Origin: Marinobacterium zhoushanense
GTDB taxonomy: Bacteria > Pseudomonadota > Gammaproteobacteria > Pseudomonadales > Balneatricaceae
NCBI RefSeq assembly: GCF_014641945.1
Contig: NZ_BMIJ01000009.1
Location: 1-64,000, forward strand
Reading direction: 5' to 3'
Length of the DNA: 64,000 nucleotides
Made by a program: the position numbers and the translations under genes. Each line of letters opens with the position of its first letter. Positions within the stretch are counted from its first letter, which is position 1. The notes below the pieces were generated by a model. That model ran no database searches. It had not been told where the DNA came from and worked only from the letters and a program-made list of their open reading frames with translations. Shown piece after piece: positions 9,103-17,700 of the stretch.

Positions 9103-9246
9103 CTCTGTTCCTTATCCTGTCCCTGGTTGGTGTCGTCGAGGGACACAAGCACGATTTTGCGCCGCTAAGAGTAACCGTTATTACACTTTTAGGGTAGGCC
9201 TGTATCGGCTGGTGAAAACGATTGGATCTTAAGGGGGGGAGCGGGA

Positions 9247-9265
9247 GGGCACCGCGAAGGTGCCC
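9247..9265. terminator. hairpin after slmA
   Basis: GGGCACC and GGTGCCC form a perfect seven-pair stem around GCGAA, just beyond the slmA stop codon. There is no following T run on the slmA strand, so it may act as an RNA-end stabiliser rather than a strong intrinsic terminator. Confidence 0.45.
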
Positions 9266-9278
9266 GGTATGTGCAGGA

Positions 9279-9884
9279 TCAGCCCTGACGGAACAGTCCC
9301 TGGGCCAGTCGGGCCCACTGTTCCGGCCAGAACTCGGTGGGACGGCGCTTGAACTCGCTGCGCACGAACTGACGAATCCTGCCCTCCGCGGTGGCCAGAA
9401 TCAGGTTGGCGGCTGAGCCCGCCGGGATCTCGGTACGCAGACCTTCGCGCACCTCGGCTTCACGCATGATCTGCTTGAGCTGGGTTTCCAGCCGTTCGAA
9501 CAGCTGGTTGACCCGGGTGCGCAGGCGCTCGGTTTCGCCGGACAGGGCATCGCCGGTGAGGATGCGTGCCATGCCCGGATTTTTTTCGACGAAGGCTAGC
9601 AGCAGGGTCAGGATCTGCTCGCACTGGCGCTTGCCGCCGGCGTCGGAGCCGACGATCAGATTGACGCGGGAGAACAGGGTGTCCTCGATAAAACCGATCA
9701 ATCCTTCGAACATGCGCGCCTTGCTCGGGAAGTGGCGGTAGAGCGCCGCTTCCGAGACGCCCACTTCACGGGCGAGGGCGGCGGTGGTGATCCGCTGCCC
9801 AGGGTTGACCTCCAGCATCTGGGCCAGGGACTGCAGAATCTGTTCGCGGCGGGAAACCTTCTGTTCCAGCTGTTGTTCGCTCAT
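9279..9884 (-). CDS. slmA: nucleoid occlusion factor SlmA (TetR fold)
   Basis: SlmA binds specific chromosomal sites and blocks FtsZ ring assembly over the nucleoid. The 201-residue protein has an N-terminal TetR-type helix-turn-helix (TTAALAREVGVSEAALYRHF, about residues 32-51) and the family segment SKARMFEGLIGFIEDTLFSRVN. The position next to argB, behind coaBC-dut-algC, is the standard place for slmA in pseudomonad-like gammaproteobacteria, which separates it from ordinary TetR repressors. It is probably the last gene of that long transcript, ten bases after argB. Confidence 0.93.
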   Translation of the reverse strand: MSEQQLEQKVSRREQILQSLAQMLEVNPGQRITTAALAREVGVSEAALYRHFPSKARMFEGLIGFIEDTLFSRVNLIVGSDAGGKRQCEQILTLLLAFVEKNPGMARILTGDALSGETERLRTRVNQLFERLETQLKQIMREAEVREGLRTEIPAGSAANLILATAEGRIRQFVRSEFKRRPTEFWPEQWARLAQGLFRQG

Positions 9885-9893
9885 CCGCCGTCC

Positions 9894-10799
9894 TTAGCCC
9901 AGGTTCTTGTTGGTGATCAGGGTACCGACACCGACATCGGTGAAGATCTCCAGCAGGCAGGAGTGCTCGACCCGACCGTCGATGATATGGGCGCTGGTGA
10001 CACCGCATTTCACCGCGCTGAGAGCGCAACCGATCTTCGGTAGCATGCCACCGTAGATGGTGCCGTCCTCGATCAGGTCATCGACCTGGCGGGTGGACAG
10101 GCCGGTCAGCACCTTGCCATCCTTGTCCAGGAGGCCAGCGATATTGGTCAGCAGGATCAGCTTCTCCGCCTGCATAACCTCGGCGACCTTACCGGCAACC
10201 AGGTCGGCGTTGATGTTGTACGACAGACCGTTCTCATCAACACCGATCGGTGCGATCACCGGGATGAAATCGGAGTTGACCAGCATATCCAGCACCTTGA
10301 TGTTAACCTTCTCGACCTCGCCAACATGGCCGATATCGATGATCTCCGGGGCTTCCATCTCCGGTGTCTTGTGCTTGACCTTGAGCTTGCGCGCGCGCAG
10401 CAGCTCGCCATCCTTGCCGGTCAGGCCGATCGCCTTGCCGCCGGCGGCGTTGATCAGGCCGACGATCTCCTTGTTGACCATGCCGCCGAGCACCATTTCG
10501 ACCACGTCCATGGTGGCTTCGTCGGTGACGCGCATGCCGTTGATGAAGTGAGACTGGATATTCAGCTTGTCCAGCAGGTCGCCGATCTGCGGGCCACCAC
10601 CGTGGACGACGATCGGGTTGATGCCGATCAGCTTCATCATCACGATGTCGCGGGCGAAGCTGGCCTTGAGTTTCTCGTCGGTCATGGCGTTGCCGCCATA
10701 CTTGATCACCAGCGTCTTGCCGACGAAGCGCTGGATATAGGGCATCGCTTCGGACAGCACCTTGGCTGTAGAGATCGCCTGGTCACGGGTCAGGGGCAT
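9894..10799 (-). CDS. argB: acetylglutamate kinase
   Basis: ArgB phosphorylates N-acetyl-L-glutamate with ATP in the second step of arginine synthesis. The 301-residue protein has the amino-acid kinase signatures VIKYGGNAM, VHGGGPQIG, INADLVAGKVAEVM and GGMLPKIGCAL. The N-terminal extension (MPLTRDQAISTAKVLSEAMPYIQRF) is the helix seen in arginine-sensitive hexameric kinases, so feedback inhibition by arginine is likely. AAGGACG lies upstream of the ATG. It lies between algC and slmA on one strand. Confidence 0.97.
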   Translation of the reverse strand: MPLTRDQAISTAKVLSEAMPYIQRFVGKTLVIKYGGNAMTDEKLKASFARDIVMMKLIGINPIVVHGGGPQIGDLLDKLNIQSHFINGMRVTDEATMDVVEMVLGGMVNKEIVGLINAAGGKAIGLTGKDGELLRARKLKVKHKTPEMEAPEIIDIGHVGEVEKVNIKVLDMLVNSDFIPVIAPIGVDENGLSYNINADLVAGKVAEVMQAEKLILLTNIAGLLDKDGKVLTGLSTRQVDDLIEDGTIYGGMLPKIGCALSAVKCGVTSAHIIDGRVEHSCLLEIFTDVGVGTLITNKNLG

Positions 10800-10848
10800 A
10801 GTTCTCGTCCTTTTGTCTTGGGTTACCGCGTTGGCTCACGCACTCGAC

Positions 10849-12237
10849 TTATTCATTGGGAATGTCGAGGCTGGCATCAACGCTGTGCAATCGGGTCTGG
10901 AATTCGTTACGGATGCGCGCCAGCGCGGCCTCGGTTTCGGCTTCGAAGCGCAGTACCAGCACCGGGGTGGTGTTGGAAGCGCGCACCAGGCCCCAGCCAT
11001 CAGCATAGTCCACGCGCACGCCGTCGATACGGCAGGCGTCGCCGCCGGGGAAGTCGAGCTGCTGCAGCGCTGCGACGATCTGGAACTTGTTATCTTCAGT
11101 GACCTGGATATTGATCTCCGGTGTGCTCAGATCCTCCGGATAGGCGCTGAAGATCGCATCGGCGGTCTCCTCGCGCTTGGCCAGGATCTCGAGCAGGCGG
11201 ACGGCGCTGTACAGGCCGTCGTCGAAGCCGTACCAGCGTTCCTTGAAGAAGATATGGCCGCTCATCTCGCCGGCCAGCAGGGCACCGCACGCCTTCATCT
11301 GGCGCTTGATCAGCGAGTGACCGGTCTTCCACATGGTCGGCTTGCCGCCGGCCTGGGCGATCACCTGCGGCAGCAGGCGTGAGCATTTAACGTCGAACAG
11401 GATCTCGGCGCCGGGATTGCGTGACACCACATCCTCGGCAAACAGCATCATCACCCGGTCCGGATAGACCACCTTGCCCTTCTCGGTAACCACGCCGACC
11501 CGATCGCCGTCGCCGTCGAAGGCCAGGCCCAAATCGGCGCCGGTCTCCGCCACCTTGGCGATCACATCCTGCAGGTTCTTCAGCTTACCCGGATCCGGGT
11601 GGTGGTTGGGGAAGGTGCCGTCCACGTCGCAGAACAGCGGAACGATCTCGACGCCCAGGCGCTGGATCAGCTCTGGGGCGAGGATGCCGGGGATACCGTT
11701 GCCGCAGTCGACCACCACCTTGAGCGGGCGGCTGACATGGACATCGCCGGTGATGCGCTGCAGGTAGGCCTCGGCCACATCCTCTTCACGGCGTGAGCCC
11801 TTGCCCTCGCTGTAATCGCGCTGTTCGATGCGCTGGCGTAGCCCCTGGATCTCGTCGCCGGACAGGGTGTGGCCGGAGAGCATCATCTTGAAGCCGTTGT
11901 AGTCGGACGGGTTATGGCTGCCGGTGATCATGATGCCGGTCTGGTGCGCACGCTGATGGGCGGCGAAATAGAGCACCGGCGTCGGTACGTAGCCGATATC
12001 GATGACGTCACAGCCGCCATCGCGCAGCCCCTCGGTCAACACCTCTTTCATGCGCGGACCGGACAGGCGGCCATCGGCACCGACCACCACCTCGCCGATG
12101 CCCAGGGCGTGGGCACTGGCCGCAAATGCACGGCCCAGATGGTAGACCAGTGGCTCGGTCAGTGACTCGCCGACGATGCCGCGGATGTCATAGGCGCGGA
12201 AAACGCCGGCGTCGAATGTGTCGAGTTCAAAGCTCAT
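10849..12237 (-). CDS. algC: phosphomannomutase/phosphoglucomutase
   Basis: This 462-residue alpha-D-phosphohexomutase converts between 6- and 1-phospho forms of mannose and glucose, feeding lipopolysaccharide and exopolysaccharide synthesis. It has the active-site phosphoserine loop (MITGSHNPSDYNG, about residue 100), the magnesium loop AFDGDGDRVG, the sugar-binding GEMSGH motif and the C-terminal phosphate-binding VRASNTTPVLVLRFEAE. Length and order fit Pseudomonas AlgC. It lies between dut and argB; GGAG precedes the start. Confidence 0.95.
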   Translation of the reverse strand: MSFELDTFDAGVFRAYDIRGIVGESLTEPLVYHLGRAFAASAHALGIGEVVVGADGRLSGPRMKEVLTEGLRDGGCDVIDIGYVPTPVLYFAAHQRAHQTGIMITGSHNPSDYNGFKMMLSGHTLSGDEIQGLRQRIEQRDYSEGKGSRREEDVAEAYLQRITGDVHVSRPLKVVVDCGNGIPGILAPELIQRLGVEIVPLFCDVDGTFPNHHPDPGKLKNLQDVIAKVAETGADLGLAFDGDGDRVGVVTEKGKVVYPDRVMMLFAEDVVSRNPGAEILFDVKCSRLLPQVIAQAGGKPTMWKTGHSLIKRQMKACGALLAGEMSGHIFFKERWYGFDDGLYSAVRLLEILAKREETADAIFSAYPEDLSTPEINIQVTEDNKFQIVAALQQLDFPGGDACRIDGVRVDYADGWGLVRASNTTPVLVLRFEAETEAALARIRNEFQTRLHSVDASLDIPNE

Positions 12238-12263
12238 AACGGGCTCCTTGCAGTCTGTTCGAA

Positions 12264-12725
12264 TCAGTGGCGGCCAGAGGAGCCGAAACCGCCGTCACCG
12301 CGATCGCTGTCGGTGAACTCCTCGACCACCTCGAAGTCCGCCTGCACAACCGGTACCAGCACCATCTGAGCGATACGCTCACCCGGCTCGACGGAAAAGG
12401 TGGTATGGCCGCGGTTCCAGCAGGAAACGAACAGCTGGCCCTGATAATCGGAGTCGATCAGGCCGACCAGGTTGCCCAGTACGATGCCGTGCTTATGCCC
12501 CAGACCGGAGCGCGGCAGGATCATCGCGCACAGGTTAGGGTCTTCGATATGGATCGCCAGACCGGTGGGGATCAGCTCCGTCTGACCCGGTTCCAGCGTG
12601 ATCGCCTGGTCCAGGCAGGCGCGCAGATCGAGCCCGGCAGAGCCTTCGGTGGCATAGGTGGGCAGCGGGAACTGCTCGCCGATACGGGAATCAAGAATCT
12701 TAACCTGTAGTTTTTGCTTGCTCAT
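12264..12725 (-). CDS. dut: dUTP pyrophosphatase
   Basis: Dut hydrolyses dUTP to dUMP and pyrophosphate, keeping uracil out of DNA and supplying dUMP for thymidylate synthesis. The 153-residue protein carries the five trimeric dUTPase motifs, including LPRSGLGHKHGI, GLIDSDYQGQL, ERIAQMV and the mobile C-terminal arm RGDGGFGSSGRH. Its start lies 26 bases inside the end of coaBC, suggesting translational coupling. The same dut-coaBC pairing occurs in E. coli. Confidence 0.97.
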   Translation of the reverse strand: MSKQKLQVKILDSRIGEQFPLPTYATEGSAGLDLRACLDQAITLEPGQTELIPTGLAIHIEDPNLCAMILPRSGLGHKHGIVLGNLVGLIDSDYQGQLFVSCWNRGHTTFSVEPGERIAQMVLVPVVQADFEVVEEFTDSDRGDGGFGSSGRH

Positions 12726-13920
12726 TGAGATGTCTGGCTATCCGGTTGATCAGCTGGCGGGCCAGCTGCTGTTTGTGGGTCTGGGGCAGGGACTCGACAC
12801 TGTCAGGCCCTACCAGGGTGACGGCGTTCTCGTCGCTGTTGAAGCCGATGCCGGGCGCGGACACGTCGTTGGCCACGATCAGGTCCAACCTCTTGCGGGC
12901 CAGCTTGTCCTGGGCGTAAGCCACCACATCGCGGGTCTCGGCGGCAAAGCCGACGGTAAAGGGGCGATTCTTGGATGAGGCGACGGTGGCGACAATATCC
13001 GGGTTCTTGACCAGGTGCAGCTCCATTATCTCCTCGCTGCCCTTCTTGATCTTGTGCTCGGCCACCGACACCGGTCGATAGTCGGCGACCGCCGCGGCGG
13101 CGATAAACAGATCGCAGTCGGCTAGCCCCTCCAGCGAGGCGTCCAGCATCTGCTGGGCGCTCTCGACCTGTACGCACTGCACCCGGTCGGGCACGGCGAT
13201 ACTGACCGGTCCCGAGATCAACCGCACCCGGGCGCCGGCATCGCGTGCCGCTGCAGCGAGGGCGTAGCCCATCTTGCCGGAGCTGTGGTTGGAGATATAA
13301 CGCACCGGATCCAGCGCCTCGCGGGTGGGGCCGGCGGTGATATATACGGTACGACCGCTCAGGGCCAGGGTTTCGAACTGATCCGACGCCAGCTCGGCCA
13401 GCTCGACCGGCTCCAGCATCCGGCCCGGGCCGGTATCGCCGCACGCCTGTTCGCCGACGCCGGGGCCGAAGATCTTGACGCCGATGCTGGCTTTTAACTT
13501 ATCCACATTCTGCTGGGTACGGGGGTCGCGCCACATCGCCTGGTTCATCGCCGGCGCCAGGCAGATCGGCGCGTCGCTGGCCAGGCACAGGGTGGTGAGC
13601 AGGTCATCGCCCATGCCAGCTGCCAGGCGGGCGATGAAATCGGCACTGGCCGGCGCGACCAGAATCAGATCGGCCCACTTGGCCAGCTCGATATGCCCCA
13701 TGCCAGCTTCGGCCTCGGGGTTGAGCAGTTGCAGGTGGACCGGATTGCCCGACAGCGCCTGCAGCGTCAGCGGGGTAATGAACTCGGTGGCCGCTGGTGT
13801 CATGACCACGCGGACATCGGCACCGGCCGCTTTGAACAGTCGGGTCAGCTCGGCACTCTTGTAGGCCGCGATGCCGCCGGTGATACCCAACAAAATCCGG
13901 CGGTTAGTAAGTCTGTGCAT
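12700..13920 (-). CDS. coaBC: bifunctional phosphopantothenoylcysteine decarboxylase / phosphopantothenate-cysteine ligase
   Basis: CoaBC carries out two successive steps of coenzyme A synthesis. The 406-residue protein has an N-terminal flavin-dependent decarboxylase (CoaC) domain with LLGITGGIAAYK, the APAMNQAMW segment and the catalytic cysteine loop EQACGDTGPGRM. The C-terminal CTP-dependent ligase (CoaB) domain starts near residue 190 (TAGPTREALDPVRYISNHSSGKMGYALA). CoaD, a later enzyme of the same pathway, is also in this window. The gene is divergent from radC and overlaps dut. Confidence 0.96.
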   Translation of the reverse strand: MHRLTNRRILLGITGGIAAYKSAELTRLFKAAGADVRVVMTPAATEFITPLTLQALSGNPVHLQLLNPEAEAGMGHIELAKWADLILVAPASADFIARLAAGMGDDLLTTLCLASDAPICLAPAMNQAMWRDPRTQQNVDKLKASIGVKIFGPGVGEQACGDTGPGRMLEPVELAELASDQFETLALSGRTVYITAGPTREALDPVRYISNHSSGKMGYALAAAARDAGARVRLISGPVSIAVPDRVQCVQVESAQQMLDASLEGLADCDLFIAAAAVADYRPVSVAEHKIKKGSEEIMELHLVKNPDIVATVASSKNRPFTVGFAAETRDVVAYAQDKLARKRLDLIVANDVSAPGIGFNSDENAVTLVGPDSVESLPQTHKQQLARQLINRIARHLNEQAKTTG

Positions 13921-14041
13921 ACCCTGTGTATCCGATGATAGCTGGATGATCTGATGGGCTGAATGAGCGCTTTAAGATACCATCTTGGCATTGCATTGCG
14001 TAGTGTGGAACGATGACATGATGGCCACAGGGAGGTGGACA

Positions 14042-14716
14042 ATGGCGATATCAGACTGGCCGGCGCAGGAGCGGCCGAGGGAAAAACTGCTGGCAAAGGG
14101 TGCGGCATCGTTGTCCGATGCCGAACTGCTGGCGATCTTTCTGCGCACCGGCGTGAAGGGCAAGAGTGCGGTGGATCTGGCACGGGAGCTGCTGAACCGC
14201 TTTGGCGGCTTGCGGCCGCTGATGGAGGCATCGCAATCGCAATTCTGCTCAGCATTGGGTCTCGGTCAGGCCAAGTATGTACAGCTGCAGGCGGTGATGG
14301 AGATGTCGCGCCGGCATCTGGCCGCCCAGCTGGAGCGTGGTTCGGCACTTGAGAGTCCGCAGGCGGTGCGGCAATACCTGGCGGCGCAGCTACGGCACGA
14401 GAACCGCGAGGTGTTTGCCTGTCTGCTGCTGGATAATCGGCATCGGGTGATCCGCTACGAGGCGCTGTTCTTCGGCACCATCAATGCGGCCAGTGTTTAT
14501 CCCCGCGAAGTGGTGGCGCTGGCGCTTCGCCATCAGGCCGCGGCGATGATACTGGCACACAACCATCCCTCCGGTGTGGCCGAGCCCTCCCAGGCGGACC
14601 GGCAGATCACCGATCAGCTGGTGCGGGCGCTGGCGCTGGTCGAGGTTCGAGTGCTCGATCATCTGGTGGTGGGCGATGGCGAGAGCGTCTCCTTTGCCGA
14701 GTGCGGGTGGTTATGA
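14042..14716 (+). CDS. radC: RadC family protein (JAB/MPN+ domain)
   Basis: The 224-residue protein has an N-terminal helix-hairpin-helix-like region (LLAKGAASLSDAELLAIFLRTG) and a C-terminal metalloprotease-like JAB domain with the metal motif LAHNHPSGVAEPSQAD. The family was once thought to act in DNA repair, but its cellular role is unresolved. I start at the ATG at 14042, which has GGGAGG seven bases upstream; a TTG at 13985 would add 19 residues with no support. It is divergent from coaBC and lies upstream of rpmB-rpmG, a very common order. Confidence 0.93.
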   Translation: MAISDWPAQERPREKLLAKGAASLSDAELLAIFLRTGVKGKSAVDLARELLNRFGGLRPLMEASQSQFCSALGLGQAKYVQLQAVMEMSRRHLAAQLERGSALESPQAVRQYLAAQLRHENREVFACLLLDNRHRVIRYEALFFGTINAASVYPREVVALALRHQAAAMILAHNHPSGVAEPSQADRQITDQLVRALALVEVRVLDHLVVGDGESVSFAECGWL

Positions 14717-14905
14717 TTGGCGATTAAATAGACAAAAGGCTGGCTTTGGCCGTCGCCGATCTGTATTATACGCGGCCTTCTATCCCTTAATGGTACGGTA
14801 TTCAGTTCGGTTTATTGGACGCTCCGCCTGAGAGAGTAGCTGCACCGCTCTCGATAAACATCGGATAGAGGTTAATAGAGAACCCCTAGATTAAGGTTTA
14901 AAACA

Positions 14906-15142
14906 ATGTCTCGAGTTTGCATGGTAACGGGTAAAGGCCCGGTAACCGGAAACAACGTTTCCCACTCTCAGCGCAAGACGCGTCGTCGCTTCCTGCCGAA
15001 CCTGCACTGGCACCGCTTCTGGGTTGAGAGCGAAAACCGTTTCGTACGTCTGCGTGTCTCCTCCAAGGGCATGCGTATCATCGACAAGAAGGGCATCGAC
15101 ACAGTTCTGACCGAACTGCGTGCCCGCGGCGAGAAAGTCTGA
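14906..15142 (+). CDS. rpmB: 50S ribosomal protein L28
   Basis: L28 is a small basic protein of the large ribosomal subunit. The 78-residue product has the typical MSRVCMVTGKGPVTGNNVSH start and LRVSSKGMRIIDKKGIDTV end. The early cysteine pair pattern of zinc-binding L28 forms is not present (one Cys). It is followed 13 bases later by rpmG. The 189-base leader after radC contains an AT-rich TATTATAC stretch that may be the promoter, but I could not fix a convincing pair of boxes. Confidence 0.98.
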   Translation: MSRVCMVTGKGPVTGNNVSHSQRKTRRRFLPNLHWHRFWVESENRFVRLRVSSKGMRIIDKKGIDTVLTELRARGEKV

Positions 15143-15155
15143 GGAGATTTGAATC

Positions 15156-15323
15156 ATGGCTAAAGGCGCACGCGAGAAGATCCGCCTGGTATCCTCTGCC
15201 GGTACCGGTCACTTCTACACCACCGACAAGAACAAGCGTAACACTCCGGACAAGTTCGAATTCAAGAAGTACGATCCGGTAGTACGCAAGCACGTCATCT
15301 ACAAGGAAGCCAAGATCAAGTAA
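15156..15323 (+). CDS. rpmG: 50S ribosomal protein L33
   Basis: A 55-residue basic ribosomal protein beginning MAKGAREKIRLVSSAGTGHF and ending HVIYKEAKIK, the full family length. GAGGAG lies upstream of its ATG. It lacks the CxxC pairs of zinc-containing L33, so it is the zinc-independent type. It forms the usual rpmB-rpmG pair and is closed by a strong terminator. Confidence 0.98.
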   Translation: MAKGAREKIRLVSSAGTGHFYTTDKNKRNTPDKFEFKKYDPVVRKHVIYKEAKIK

Positions 15324-15341
15324 TCTTGATCTGGTTTCAGA

Positions 15342-15371
15342 AAGCCCCGGTAGAGATGCCGGGGTTTTTTT
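15342..15371 (+). terminator. rho-independent terminator of rpmB-rpmG
   Basis: AGCCCCGG and CCGGGG form a GC-rich stem around TAGAGATG, followed by seven T residues, 19 bases after the rpmG stop. Confidence 0.9.
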
Positions 15372-15429
15372 ATGTCTTTTCACTACATTTCGACGGGTGC
15401 ATCCGATGCCGTACACGGGTGCGACATCA

Positions 15430-15455
15430 GGGGGCGCGAATTGAACTGCGCCCCC
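15430..15455. repeat. GC-rich inverted repeat upstream of the chemoreceptor gene
   Basis: GGGGGCGC and GCGCCCCC form a perfect eight-pair stem around a 10-base AT-richer loop. It lies in the 282-base gap between the rpmG terminator and the chemoreceptor. No T run follows. It may be a secondary terminator or a structured leader. I see no small gene in this gap. Confidence 0.4.
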
Positions 15456-15653
15456 GTTCGCGGCGGTGTATGCTGCCGGGTTCTGTTAAACGCTGTTTGC
15501 TGGTCGAGCAATCGGCGTGTAAAACGGGACCGCAGTTCGTCAGGGCGGTGGATACCGTTGCATGTATCGCAACAGCCAACTCTGCGGTAGGAACCGACGC
15601 AGCAGATCTAGGGTGGGATCCTGAGTTAATAGACTATTACGAGACGTAATACG

Positions 15654-17612
15654 ATGAAGATCAAGCAGAAGCTTATCCTCGCTTTTGTCGCCAACACCCT
15701 GCTGGTGAGCGTTCTACTCTCTCTATTCAGTATCAAACAGTCTCGGGACGCGGCGGAAAACCGCTTTGAAGAGAGCAGTGCGCTTCAACTGCAGGCGGTT
15801 GATGACTCGTTCAGCAGCTTCTTTCAGGATATCGGTCGCGATATCGAACTGCTGGCGCAGGGGCCGGTTCTGCAGCAGGTCGCGGACAATATAGCGACCT
15901 ACTTTAACGGTTCGGAACAGCAGATGACCCCGCTGCAGAACGGCGAGCCGGAGGCCGGCATCTATCGTCATCTGGAGCGCTTCGCCGATACCCATCCCGG
16001 CTTCTCCTACGTCTATATGGGCACCGAGCACGGCGGTTATATCCAGTGGCCGCAGGGCAAGATCACGGCGGGTTATGATCCGCGTAAACGGCCCTGGTAT
16101 ATCGATACCCGTGCCAAGCCGGGCGGTGTGGTGTTTGGGGATGCCTACTATTGGGCCGGGGATGACATCACCCTGGTGCCGGTGTCGCGTACCTTTACTG
16201 ATGCCAGCGGTAAGCTCGCTGGTGTCTTGGCTGCTGACGTGTCGTTGTCGTCGCTGACGGAGATGGCGCGGCAGGTCAAGCTGGGCGAGCGGGGCTATCT
16301 GCTCCTGGTTGAGGACACCGGCAAGGTACTGGTCGATGCGTCCAACCCTGAACATAACTTCAAGAACCTGAAAGAGCTGCCGGGCAGTGCCTATCAGCAA
16401 TTGGCCCAGGCACGCGCCGGCCTGCTCAAGGTTAGGCTCGATGGCGAGGAGTATGAGGCCCGGATCCACCAGTCTACGGCGCTGGGCTGGAAGTTGATCG
16501 CACTGATGCCCAGAAGTGAAATATTGGCGCCGGCGATGGCGCTGATGTGGACGACCCTGGGTATCACTGCACTGGTGCTGCTGGTGGTTTGCGTACTGGC
16601 TATCTGGCTCTCCGGCATGCTGGCCAAACCTATTTTGCTGGTCCGTGATGGACTGAAAGAGATCGCCCAGGGCGGCGGCGATCTGAGAGGGCGTCTGAGC
16701 GTGGTCAGCCGCGATGAAGCCGGTGATCTGGCCACCTGGTTCAACCAGTTCCTCGATTCCCTGCAGGGCCTGGTGACCCAGGTGAACCAGAGTGCACTGG
16801 AGGTCGCCAGCGTATCGGCCCAGGCGCAAACCAGCGCCGCTGCGGTGGACCGTGCCAGTGAGCATCAGCTGCGTGAGGTCGAGAGTATGGTTGCCGCGGT
16901 AAACGAGATGTCGGCAACCGCCAGCGATGTGGCTCGCAGCTGTGCACAGACGGCGGATGCCGCGGCTGCCAGCCAGGAGGCCAGCGATAGCGGTAAGCGG
17001 ATCATGGCCAACACCGAGCGCAGTGTGCGCCAGTTGGGTGAGCAGGTCGCGCAGTCGGTGCAGTATATCGGGCAGCTGGAGCAGGAAACCGGGCAGATCA
17101 ACACCATTCTTGAAGTGATCCGCGGCATTGCCGAGCAGACCAACCTGCTGGCGCTGAACGCGGCGATCGAGGCCGCCAGAGCCGGCGACTCCGGTCGCGG
17201 TTTCGCGGTGGTGGCCGATGAGGTACGCACGCTGGCGCAGCGTACTCAGGTATCGACTGAGGAGATCGGCGCCCTGGTCGAGCGGTTGAATACACGCACC
17301 CAGCAGGTGGTGAATACCATGGCGGCCAGTCAGTCCAAGTCGAAGGAAACGGTCGGTCTGTCTGAGCAGGCGCATAAAGCCTTTGAACAGATTAAGCAGG
17401 CGGTCGACCGGATCACCGATATGGCGACGCAGATCGCCAGTGCAGCGGAGCAGCAGCATCAGGTGTCTGAGGGGATCAACGGCAATATCGAGGCGATCCA
17501 CGGCGCCGCCAATGAAGTTAACCAAGTCTCCGCCGAGGTGGCAGATAACTCTTCCCGTCAGGCGGCGTTGGCGACTAAGCTGACAGCTTTGATGAAGGCC
17601 TTCCGGGTCTGA
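15654..17612 (+). CDS. methyl-accepting chemotaxis protein with a periplasmic Cache-type sensor
   Basis: This 652-residue receptor is built as membrane helix 1 (about 8-28), a periplasmic double-Cache-like domain (about 35-285, with the YDPRKRPWYIDTRAKPGG motif typical of dCache), membrane helix 2 (about 296-320), a HAMP linker and a cytoplasmic signalling domain. The hairpin tip is the highly conserved EQTNLLALNAAIEAARAG, where CheA and CheW bind. dCache domains of this kind often bind amino acids or other small acids, but the ligand is unknown. The gene stands alone, with no che genes nearby. Confidence 0.93.
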   Translation: MKIKQKLILAFVANTLLVSVLLSLFSIKQSRDAAENRFEESSALQLQAVDDSFSSFFQDIGRDIELLAQGPVLQQVADNIATYFNGSEQQMTPLQNGEPEAGIYRHLERFADTHPGFSYVYMGTEHGGYIQWPQGKITAGYDPRKRPWYIDTRAKPGGVVFGDAYYWAGDDITLVPVSRTFTDASGKLAGVLAADVSLSSLTEMARQVKLGERGYLLLVEDTGKVLVDASNPEHNFKNLKELPGSAYQQLAQARAGLLKVRLDGEEYEARIHQSTALGWKLIALMPRSEILAPAMALMWTTLGITALVLLVVCVLAIWLSGMLAKPILLVRDGLKEIAQGGGDLRGRLSVVSRDEAGDLATWFNQFLDSLQGLVTQVNQSALEVASVSAQAQTSAAAVDRASEHQLREVESMVAAVNEMSATASDVARSCAQTADAAAASQEASDSGKRIMANTERSVRQLGEQVAQSVQYIGQLEQETGQINTILEVIRGIAEQTNLLALNAAIEAARAGDSGRGFAVVADEVRTLAQRTQVSTEEIGALVERLNTRTQQVVNTMAASQSKSKETVGLSEQAHKAFEQIKQAVDRITDMATQIASAAEQQHQVSEGINGNIEAIHGAANEVNQVSAEVADNSSRQAALATKLTALMKAFRV

Positions 17613-17634
17613 TTCCTCTTAGGGTCCTGTCTGT

Positions 17635-17667
17635 GGAGGCGGGCGGCGGTTACGCCGGGCCGCCTCC
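17635..17667. terminator. hairpin after the chemoreceptor gene
   Basis: GGAGGCGG pairs with CCGCCTCC, with an inner GGCG/CGCC stem around GTTA. It lies just downstream of the receptor stop codon. There is no T run, so termination is likely but not certain. Confidence 0.45.
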
Positions 17668-17700
17668 GGCATAAACAGGTATCGATGGAGCGATACTGCG

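Noticed and set aside
12803..13444. Long alternate-frame readings inside coaBC and other GC-rich genes
   Set aside because: They are rich in Arg, Ala and Gly, lack ribosome-binding sites, and lie opposite or within strongly supported genes.
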